Positions 14,701 to 26,700 of a stretch of 64,000 bases of DNA are shown piece after piece. Each line of letters opens with the position of its first letter. The first letter of the stretch is position 1. Source of the stretch: Numida meleagris (Eukaryota; Chordata; Aves; Galliformes; Numididae); contig NC_034414.1 of assembly GCF_002078875.1 (NCBI RefSeq), forward strand, positions 26,012,637 to 26,076,636, given 5' to 3'. The notes below the pieces were generated by a model. That model searched no databases and was not told the DNA's origin. It saw only the letters and a program-made list of their open reading frames with translations. Made by a program: the position numbers and the translations under genes.

Positions 14701-17700
14701 CCGCTGGCCGTCCTGTCATCATTTCTCGAAGAGCATTGGAAAGGTAACCCTTAGGAAGGGATAAGCAAGTTGCCTGCTCATGAGGTCTTGTGGGCAGAGC
14801 AGGGTGATCCTCTGCAGAGACAATGATAAGAGGGTCTGTGTCTGCAACAGTCTCTATGATACCAGTAATAACAAGAATGAATCTGAATTTTTGATCACCT
14901 AACATCAAGAGTTCACCTGAGTACCTTAAAAAAATAGCAATGAAAAGAAATAATTAACTTTTTGAGCTCAGTGAACCCCCAAAGCAGAACAAGCTCATAA
15001 TCATCAGTAATGAATGGACAGAAGAGGAATATTTCAGTAACATGCAACTATGATTTAAATAAATAAATAGAAAAATCTGTGCCCAGCAGCCTACCAGAGT
15101 TTAGTGAGCATGCAGAAAAAGGTGTGCTTGAGCCTGAGGAGACTGTCCACTGGAACATGGAGAAGATCCTCTCTAGGGTCCACCCACAAAGCAGCACATT
15201 GCAGCCCCAGTCAAGGAGCTGGACACCACTGCTATGCCCTGCCTGGTGGGTGCACACATCTTCCTGCAGGCTCTTCTGGGCGGTGGTGGGTTTCAGTGCC
15301 ATAGCATCAGTTTGATCCCTGCCTGGCCTCTCCCTCCCCAAAGGGCTTCTCAAGACTAACAGAGCTTTCCAGGAATGCTAAAGAGTGGGCAGAACAACGG
15401 TTTTTTTTCCTGTTTTCCAGCACAACCGTTTCTTTCCTGCTTTTCCATATCTCACAAAGGCTTGTTGTCCCCTAAGAAACAGGCCATAAATCCTAACCCA
15501 TTCAAAATATCAGCCTTCACATTTCAGAGAGATGTGAAGACAATGCAGATGCAAGTAAAAAGTAATCCAGACAACTGACCAATGTCATGTTCAGTGCCTC
15601 GGGTCCATCTGTGCCAGAAGTCCTCTGAATGGCCTGAGAGGTAGACAACATCCATAAAACTCTGGGAAAATATATTACTCCACGTGCCTTGAAAGTTTAT
15701 AGAAAAAAAGTCTATTAAATATTATTTTGAACATTTACAGCAAAGTTGTGGAGATCTACTTAGATTCAAATTTTGTGGCTGCCTAGATGAGCACTGTTTC
15801 ACTTAGAAAATATTATGAATTGTAATATAACTACCAAATGTCATGCCATTCCACATAATGACTGGATTACCAGTCTACTTTCAAAATTCATGTTACTTTT
15901 AAAACCACAATCTGACTTCATAATTATATACTTCAGATGATCAGTTCTGTTTTGCTCCAACATGTTCTGGTTTGTTCTAACCTAATAATAAAAGAGCAAA
16001 TTAATTGCATTCATCTTAGGAGTTTGCCTCTTCTTTTGCTGCTTTTGTCTGATTTGCATGAAGTTTAAAATGCATCAGATACATGATCTGGTACTAGCAT
16101 TGCTCCAGTTGCAATAATTATTAAATGCTTATTATTCTCTATAGCCAACTATGTTTTTGTGAAGTTAACTTTTTTCTGAGATAGTAAATCACCTTCCAAG
16201 AAGCAGATCCGGGACTCTGGGATCTTTTTCATCAGGTGGCCCATGAAGAACTCGCTACCAAAATCCTGTGAACGAACAAAGGCCCCATATTTCAGGGCAC
16301 CCACCTCATAAGGCGTGAATTCCATCCACTCTGCAAAGAAAAGAATTATTTAAAAGATTTATTAGCTTGGTCTTGCTGTAAAAGCATTTGGCATTTGTCT
16401 AGACTTAAAAATAACTCCTTAGATCTATAAAAAATGCATATAATAATCATTACCTTTAAAATCCAGAGTGCTAAATTTATCCCTGACATTGAGAGACAAG
16501 TAAATGGGCAGTGGATTCTGCCCCTGATTCACTGCCAGTTGCTGATCAGAGAGTTTATGAGTATTTTCCTGTTTATGAAGAACAGAAATAATTGAAAAAG
16601 ATGAACACGATGCTCTTATATGGCTTCTAAATATGGACTATCAATAAAACATTTAAATCTCAGCAGATTTTGCTCCGTATACTTCTCTTGTTTGGCTCCC
16701 AGAATGTGTTCATGTTGATTTGTCTGGAACTCTCCCAAACCTTGCCAAAGTGTTACCACTGATGCTTCTGAGGTTTTGTTTTGAAATGGAGGTTGGAGGG
16801 GAAATATGGGAAACTTTTTTTCGATATTCACTAGCTTGTGGCTTGATTTAAGAAAAGATAAAGCAATTTAGCTACCTTGGAAATGCTCAGGATAAAAGTC
16901 AACCAAGTGCCATTGAATACTGCTTTATTGTTTGCTGGTATGGCTATTCCTGAACTTTGTTCTGTCAGAGCCACCTACCCTCTACATGTTACTAGAATGG
17001 TTACTTCTGAAATTAAAGGATGAAAATCAGTTAGTTTCATGACCACCTTGACTTTTTACACGCCAGACATTTCCCCCAGATGCTAACATTTTAGGCTGAC
17101 CATGTTTTTCTTCTAAAAATCCAAAGAAAGTGACCTCAGAGTTTTTGAGACCCTTTCTTCTTCAGGCATAACTAGTTCCAGAATTTTAGATATGAAAAGT
17201 TAGAAATCCTCTGGAAAAAGGGATGGATATATAATACCTCATCATGTAGCATAGAGTCAATGAAGAGTCCCCACAAATCTGTGAAAGAGAGCTTGTGGCC
17301 CTCTAGCTTTCTTTCACACAACTCCTTTTCATAGTATTTCAGATGATCTGCAGAGAAACAGTGCAGTTTGCTCTTGATCACATATTTCTGGATATCATCA
17401 ATTGGTCCTCTGAGATCCTTCTGTGACCAATTTGCATCTTCATATAGCTTTGCCATAGTCCTGGTAAAAAGAATACTGGGATTCAACTCTGGTATCTGAA
17501 AATTCACAGGCTTACATTACACACGTGCATTTTGTTTCTGGTTATCACTCTGCTAACATGAACAACAAAGAGAAGACCAACTCTCCTTACCATGTTGTGG
17601 CAGATAAACCACTGATGTATGAGATACAGTCCAAAACACCTAACTCCTGTAAAGCTAGAAGACTGCCAAACATCGACGTCATAGACCGCACTCCTCCTGC

Positions 17701-20700
17701 TGTGGTCATTACTGCCACCACTGGCACCTGCTTTGCACACAAAGGCATGGAGTCATTCATTAATGGATGAAATAGAGAAAAAAAAATAAAGTCCTGTCTA
17801 TTCACTATTTTAAGTCTACAAGCACTTAAGACTTGGTTGACAAATGTTCTCCAGCACAAAACATCAAGGGATGGGTGTTCTGGGAGCACCAAAAATTTCT
17901 GGATATAGGTGCTCACGATAACCTGGTTTATACACTTCAGTCTAAAAGATGTGGAGGAGTTATATAGATAGGTGTGCAAGTACATCACATCCTCTTCATT
18001 CAAAGGGCAAAGAATAACTCAAGTTCCCAAGCTGTTGTCTCACACACCTCATCTTCCTGCAGGTCTTCATCGAGTTGAAGAACATTTTTTAGAGCAGCAG
18101 CAACAACCTTCTTCCTTTTACAGATGAAATATTTCTCCTCTGCACATAGATCAAACCCCAAGCGCAAATCTAAGTTCTTGCAACTAGAGCACAAGACAAG
18201 AACAAAGAAGATACATTAAATGTAAGTCACTGCTAGAGCTACTGCTTGAGACGTCAAGCAAAAATCAGCACCAAAAAGACATCAGTTTAAAGAAACACTA
18301 CTTCCATGCATGTGATGACCCCCATATGCAAACAAATGCCGTATATTTCTGCCTTACTATGGAGATTTCATTCAATCATGAGGAAACTAAATGAATCAAA
18401 TTCCCTGCTGACAAAAAGAAAGGAACATATCTGAATTTAAACTGTTTCACATTGAGCCCTCAAATCTGGACACCTCTTCATGGACTTCTCCTATGTGTGC
18501 ATTTCCTGAAGACCAGGGTGGCCCAACAGTTGCTGAAACTTAACACATCTCAGGAAAAAAGTAACTCTAATCTGATTCTAATACTGCATTAGGCTCTTTG
18601 CTGCTGATAACATGAGTTGTAAATCTTTGAGTTGGAATAGGTCTCTTAAATGTTTCCTTTCATCTCTGTATATAATTATGAACATCATGTGAATCGTTAA
18701 TTTCGTAACATTCATTTTCACAAGTCAGCTCTTTCAGGTTTGGGGCTGTTTGATGTTGCATTTTGTTATTTTATTTTACTTGTTTTTTGTTGCCTTTTTT
18801 TTTTTTCTTCTCCAAAGAGGTTATTTTGTCCCTTCTGTGACTTACAATTAATATTCAGTAAAAGCTCTGATTTGTCATCTCAGTCTGCTTGCAATGTAGC
18901 AAACTCATCAGGAGGGGGTAATGTTGCCCTTTGGAAAATCACTATGAGTCAGTCTGTAAATTAATTACTTCCTGTCCGCTTGTTTCACTGCAGAGGATTG
19001 GTAAATGCATAATAATGCTAGAAACATGACGGAAACGTTATATATAAATGGGTACGTATTATAAAGGTTACAAAACAGAGTCATTTTTAAGCATCAACAT
19101 AGGAAGTAAAAATATCAGGAAAAATATTGTGACTGTTTATACTTTGTGACTGCACACCATTTATTCTATCCTGGGCTCTTACCAACCAATGCAAAAGATG
19201 CATGATTTATTAATTCTTCTTTATCTCTCAGCCTTCTTTAATCAATTACAATTTTTATTTCAGGTTTTGAAGTAGTGAGCTAGTTTCAGCTGTAGCTTCC
19301 CTTCATCTAAAGAACATACTATGAAAAAATTGGCTTAAGTAATCAGGAGATTAATTCAGGAGAAGTAAGATTTACCCATCTTCTTCCTTCACAGACACTT
19401 CATAAGATGCACTCTGAGAATGAAGAATGACAACAGCACACATTTTAAACAATTGAAAATTTGCAATGGCAATTTTTTTCTACAGCAATAACAGTTATTC
19501 AGATATATCATCTAGTAGTAAATCCATGATCTATTTCTCAGGCCTTCTGCACACAAACATTGCTAGATCCTGCTTTTAAAATATATCTGAAGTAATGTTA
19601 GTTTTTCCTTGAATGCCAGTTATACTTTCAAGTGTACGCAGGGCAGTGCATATATATACTCAGCTTGTACTTTTCCAATAACAAAATTAACAACAGACCT
19701 GGTATCACATAGACACAGCTTACCTGTTGTTGAAATAATTCCAAATATTGTCAAAGGTTACTCACTCTCAATACTGTCGTTTTCTTTCCCAGGTCCAGAG
19801 AATTCAGAGGCACAGATAGAGGACTGTTTACATCCATTTCCCTCCTGCTTGCGCCATGCTGAATTAAAATAGGGGAAAAAATGTTATAAAGGGTTTTTTT
19901 TTTTAAAAAAAAAAACAAACCGTAGGTATAAATCTACCAGAAAAGGGTTAATTCAACACGCTTCTCCCAAAAGTTACTTTAGCTGTTATCACTGTCCGTA
20001 AACAAAAACGTACACCACAGTAAAAACGCTCCTTTGGCAATATCACATCCAGGTTGGGTTGGCTGTACTTGATATAGTGGAACATGGTAGAATCACTGCC
20101 TCTCTGGCTGCAGCAAGGACCCATGGAAATGTCCCGGGTTTCTTCATAGGATCCTTTCACGGTGAATGTGAAATCTCTCCCTGTGAACAAGAAGTAGATA
20201 GAGTACAGAGTAATGATAACTGCATCTGGTGCTAAAAAAATAACGAATAAAAGCAACTTGAGTAATGTTCCAGCCCTACTACAGTCAGCTTGCATTCAGA
20301 CCACAACATTCCCCCTCAAAACCCGATCAGCATGGACAAGGACCAAACTGAATAAGCTCCAAAATGCCAATGTACTATTGGAGTTTCTCCCAGCCATGCA
20401 GGAAACAGCTGTAGATGCCACTGGTAGTCTTCACACCTCCTGATTTTCCACCACAGTCTTTTCAATCCCATTGGTCATGTCTCCCTTTTCTTTCTGTCCT
20501 CATCACAGGTATTTCTGTACGATCGTATTACAGATGTGTTTCTCAGTTTTTCTCAGCCACCTCCCATTTCCCTGAAGATACGTGGTCACGCAGTCTGCAG
20601 AGGACTCTCACCACTAACAAGTGGGTAATTCAGGATAAACCTCAATCCCCTAGCAGCCCAGATGCAAACAGGGGAGACTGAAATCCATCAAGTATGCTCT

Positions 20701-23700
20701 ACATTTGTCTGCATCTTCCATAGCACAAAAAGCACTAACAGACCATTTAAATCAATAACCTCACTTGTGCAAGGACTCCTCATTTTTGTGTCATCCAGTT
20801 GCACTTCCACACAGGAAAGTTCACGAGACTGGAAGAGATGAGCAATAAAATCACTGGTCACAGAAACAGCCCAGGATCCTCACTGTGGGTCCCATGGCTA
20901 CACCATGCTTGACCATGGTGTCCTGTGAATAAGCAGATGGTTTGTATATAGCATGGAAGCAATTCTATGGTGAACAAAGCTGAAGATCTGTCCCATGATG
21001 TTTAAATATCATTAAATCTCCAACAATTAACACAAGGAGTTTTTCAACCATCTAGACCACACTTTAACTTTCCCCTACAAAAGAACGAGCAGCAGGATAC
21101 CTATGAGCTCTGCAAAAAAACTGATCAAATGGGCTTGTACTTTATGATCTCTGGGTTGAAGCTGAAATTTTCCAAGACTGCTGCACAGGAGGAAGTAGCA
21201 GCACAAAGACATCAGACAGTACTTTGGACATGGTGTGAGAAAAGTCTCCAGATCCAAGATTGACATACAGTAAGAAACTTTGCAGTGGCACTGGATTCAT
21301 TCACCTCTCATTATGTTAGCTGCTATTTTATCAGTGAGCATCTCACTGGTTGAATGATCCATGCCTCTCCCTACACAGAATGCACTACAAACGTGACCAA
21401 GTTCAAAGTTTCACAGTCTAATTTGTGTCTTATTTGAAAGACAGTAAAGGCTATGCCTAGAGGCATGGTTCTTCCAACCACACCCTTTAGATCAGCTCTA
21501 CTTAATAATAAAAGAAATAAAATGCTTACCACTAGCACACCATTAGTGACTATTTTTTCAGATACACCTGGACTGAAAAGAAAAAGGAAAAGGTTTATTT
21601 AACAGTAGGCATGTGTGTGATAATCTTTCAGATGCGAACAGTTTGCTTTATTTTTAATGCCTCTGAGCACAGTTCTAGATGCCAAGTCCCACCAACTGCT
21701 GGGTCACAGTCCTATGGCTCTTAATGACTTTCCTTTCTATCTTTCTTACCTCTCCAATCAGCATCATCTCTCCTAAAACTGGGTTACAAAATAAACACCC
21801 ACCCTCAGCTATTAATAGTTACTGTGACTGTCACTACAGGAGGAATTTCACTAGATTCAGGAAAGGGAACCACTGGGAAGACGACAAGTCAGGATGTCAG
21901 AGCATAGGTGCAGGGAGCCACTTCCCAAAGAGTGCATTATCCCTCTGAAACATCAAGTTATCCAATAACAAATTTTGTAACATTCAGACTTTACTCACAT
22001 GTTATCCAATAGAAATTCCACTTCCAGTTCTTCCTGATTCTGAAAACAAGATTTATTTTTCTTTTAAGGAAAATGAACAAGGTGGGGTTTTTTTTTGTTT
22101 TTTTGTTTGTTTGTTTGTTTTTCCATTTTGATGGAGCTGTAATGCTTTTGCATAATCCTCTCCCACAATACTTGCAATTCTCACCACCTTTGTGTCATAA
22201 GGTAGGCGAGTGGAGCCTTCTTTGGCCGCTCTTGTTTCACATCCCTCCACCACTCTACTGTTTGCAAACTAGCTGTCCTCCCAAACAGAAGAGTGAAATA
22301 AGTATTGTGGAATAGAGGGTAATGGCGCTGCTGTTCATTTCTTAGTGGTATGAGACACAAGGCAATTAGTGCAGAGGAAAGGAGGGATAACAAGTGAATG
22401 ATGTAGAACATATTTGAGAAGAAATCAAACTAAGTGGTGATCGTATCTATGTTAAAACAGAAAAATTTGCAGAGTGTGACTAAACTTAGAAGTAAGGGAG
22501 AAGTCTGACAGAAAATGAAGAGTGCTAGGATAGGTAGACTGAGGCTATGAAGTGGGGTGCAGGAGAGAGTTCATGAGGGCCAAATCAAGTAGAAACAAGG
22601 GAAATAATGTAAGAGGAGGGAACAGTAAGAGAAGAAAAGTAATGTGTCAATATACGGGAGGGACCGAATAACGGTATTCCTTAACTGAGGTCATTTGCTG
22701 GATCAGTCACCCATACATATGGAGGGACAGCCAATCCAGGAAACACCATCCAAAAAAACATATCAGATATTTTCTGCATCACTCTCAGGGAGGAAACTAC
22801 CAATTAGTGGAAGACATAAATCTCTTTCTGACAATCTCTGTGTGGTAAAATTTCACATTTGTGTTCAGAAGAGCTAACATTTACTACCAAACATCCTCTG
22901 TCTGGCTGCAGAGCGTATTTTAACTTTGTGAGGAGACTGTAAACCATGACAACTCTGGCAATGCAGCTGCCAAATTAAAACCACCTCTATAGTAAAGGCA
23001 AATGAGAGGGGTTTTTTTTCTTCATGTACATCTTCATTTCAGTAAATGAGAAATATCAGGTGCCTTGGAACTGGATCTGCATGTAACTCAGCAGTATCTT
23101 GTTCTTACTTGTGTCTCCCAAAGCTTCCATCTTGTGAGAAACAGAGTGGTTGTAACAGCGTGCAACAGAAGGCTGAGGGATGGATTTTAGGAAGCAGTCT
23201 TGTTATTCAAAAGCAAGACAGACTTCATCAAGTGCCAGATTGCGATCAGGCTGTACAATCCAAGTTGTGGATAGCCTATTCCAATCTTGTCCAAAAGCCA
23301 GCAGAAACCACCTTCAGGAGAACCTTAGTTATAACACATGCCTAATTGTGCCTGTCTTATGTTTCCATTCTTCTTACACTGCTGTAAACATACACACAAA
23401 TAGTATTTCTATTAAATCTCAGTCACGTTTTTGTGGGTGAGAAACCCGGAGCCCAGCAATGGAAAAACTTGTTGAACTGCACAGTGAGCAAGAGGTGCAG
23501 CAGGAAGTAGCTCTTTGTCCTGACATTACCCATCCACCCTCAGCCCTCCATTTGAGATAGCTTTGGTAAATGAAAGAAATCATTATAGACAGAGGTGGCA
23601 GTACTACCTACTATTAAGGTTGCGCAGCATGTTTCATTACTATGTCATTAAAAAAAAAAAAAAGAATACTAAGTGCTCTAAAAGTCCACGCTCAGACCAC

Positions 23701-26700
23701 AGTCTGATGCCTCACAGGCACCCGAGTGGGAGTTTGGTTCAAATACGTACAGCTTAGCCACAACATTCCTGAGACACAGCTCACTGTGCCCTATCACCCT
23801 GACTCCCATCTGCTAAGCTAATGGGCTAAGCCACTACCGCACACACCTCAGAGCCAACTCACAGCTTAGAATCATAGAATTGCCAAGGCTGGAAAAGACC
23901 TCCAAGATCATCCAGTCCAACTGTCCACCTACCACCAGTATTTCCACACTAAACCATGTCCCTTAGTACAACAACTAAAGGTTTCTTGAACATCTCCCGG
24001 GATGATGACTCAGCCACATCCCTGGGCAACCAATTCCAGCTCCTAACCACCCTTTCAGAGAAGAAAATCTCACTAACATCCAACGTGAATCTCTCCTGGC
24101 ACAACCTGAGGCCCTCTAGTCCTATTCACTCTAATTCTATCACTAGTTATGTGGGAGAAGAGGCTGACTCTCACTTCACCACAACCTCCTTTCATATAGC
24201 TGTAGAGAGCAATATGGTCTCCCTCGAGCCTTCTCTTCTCCCGATTAAACAATCCCAGTTCCCTCAGCTGCTCCTCATAAGACTTGTGCTCCAGACTCTT
24301 CACTTGAATCACGCTTCAAATGATCTCAGCCACATCAGGCTTAAGTAAGGAAGGTTTTAGCAAACTGGAGCAGGAACATTCAGATCCTTAGTAAGGACTG
24401 GCATTCTGGAAGAGAAGTCAGTACATATTCTTCAGAGTGACGGTAACGTAAAAAGCAAGCATCTGTGTTTTCCAAACAGCCTGACATAGCAGTTTAGAAT
24501 TAAACAGAGTATACACAATTCCTGGGAAGTGTAAACTTAAGCCCTTGTCAAAGTATGAAAAAACTGTGAAGACTCATTATTACACAACCTCTAAGTAGAA
24601 AAGGTGTTTTATTTTGCAGAAAGTAATGGAGTACATTTTGTCCTCTCAGAAGATGAGTGTGATTTCTCCACCTGTCCTCTCAGCAACTTCACCCACCAAA
24701 CACTGCACAACTATTTATCCTCTCTTTAATATAACCAAATTATATTCTTTGAAATATATGCAGCAAGTAAAACTCCAAGGCCACACACTGACCTCTAAGT
24801 AACAGATAAAAAACCCTAAGGAGGCCCTGACTCATGGAGCCTTATCCATTCTCTGCTGGGAATGAGGCTCAGCCTCCTAAAAGAAAACATGTAGTCCTGT
24901 AACAAAAGATCATCAGCAGGCTTGGACTGGATGATTTTGTAGGCCTTTTCCAACCTAGCTAATTCTACGATTCTATGATTCTATGATTCTACTTACATAG
25001 GGTATCTTACACTGAGGGACAATAAATGAGGTAGAATAAAATGATCTATAGCAGAGCTACATGTTTGTTGCAGATTAATTTTTCCTGTTCACTAATTTGA
25101 AAAAAAAAAAAAAGAGTTCATTTAAAACAATTTGCACCAATAAGCAGACAACATAAATCTTCAGCAAGGTCAGCCAGGAGCAGGAAAATCAATCTATCCA
25201 AATATGTTGGCATATTTGTGTGATACAAATGTGAAACCCAGTATAAGCATTTCAACAGTAGTTTTTTCCTGAGAACAATTTGGCTACTGCTCACTATCTC
25301 TAACCAGAAGTAACCATAAGGTACTATGATGCAAGTACAGTGTGATATGCATCAAGTGGTGTACTGATGATATGTGATATGCATCCTTGGTGCACTGATG
25401 GACTCTTGGTGTGCTGATGGACAGTCAGCTGAATATGAGCCAGCAGTGTGCCCAGGTGGCAAAGAAGGCCAATGGCATCCTGGCTTGTATCAGGAATGGT
25501 GTGGTGAGCAGGACTAGGGAAGTAATCCTGCCTCTGTACTCGGCACTGGTGAGGCCTCACCTCAAGTACTGTGTTCAGTTTTGGGAGCTCTCCGGGGAGA
25601 CCTCATTGTGGCCTTCCAATACTTGAAGGGAGCGTATAAACAGGAGGGGGATTGATTGTTTGTGAGGGTGGATAGCAATAGGACAAGGGGGAATGCTGAG
25701 ACAGGGGACATTTAGGTTAGATATTAGGAGGAAGTTTTTCACACAGAGGGTGGTGACACACTGGAACAGGTTGCCCAAGGAGGTTGTGGATGCCCCATCC
25801 CTGGAGGCGTTCAAGGCCAGACTGGACGTGGCTCTGGGCAGCCTGGTCTAGTGGTTGGCAACCCTGCACTTGGCAGGGGGGTTGAGACTCGATGATCTTT
25901 GAGGTCCTTTTCAACCCAAGCCATTCTATGATTCTATGAATATAGAAAGGACATTGAGGTGCTGGAGCAGGTCCAAAGAAGGGCAACAAGGATGTGAAGG
26001 GCTTGGAGAATACGCCCTATGAGGAGCGACTGGAGGAACTGGGACTGTTTAGTTTGGGAAGAGGAGGCTGAGGGGAGATCTTATTGCTCTCTTCAAATAC
26101 CTGAAAAGTGATTGCAGTGAGAGTGGGGTTGGTCTCTTCTCACTGGTGACAGGACAAGGGGAAATGGCCTCAAGCTGCTCCAGGGGAGGTTCAGGTTGGA
26201 TAACAGGAAAAACTCCTTTACAGAAAGGGTCGTTAAGCACTGGAACAGGCTCCCCAGGGAAGTGGTTGAGTCACCATCCCTGAATGTGTTTAAAAACTGT
26301 TTGGATGTGGTGCTCGGGGACATGATTTAGCGGTGGGTTGTTAGAGTTAGAGTAGTATGGTTAGGTTGTGGTTAGACTGAATGATCTTGAAGGTCCTTTC
26401 CAACCTGAGCAATTCTATGATTCTATGACTTGCAGAGAAATTTTTAACCAAGTGTTATCATTTACCTCTGTTTTTTTTTCCCTGCAAAAGACATGCTATT
26501 ATGGTTGCCTTCCTTTCTGATGCAAAACAGAAACGGTTCTGCCATTCTGCATTTAACTGTAAACACAACCCAGGAGTGACTGTTTCTGGCTTCTACTAAA
26601 CATTGGGCATTTAACTTTGTGCTTTAACACAGTCCTTTTAAAATAGTTTTTAATGTGCTATCTTTAAACATTCAGTTAAATAACTGTAACATAGGCACTA

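Noticed and set aside
25575..26323. Several minus-strand open frames of 63-90 codons
   Set aside because: They are antisense readings of the two CR1 copies, not genes.
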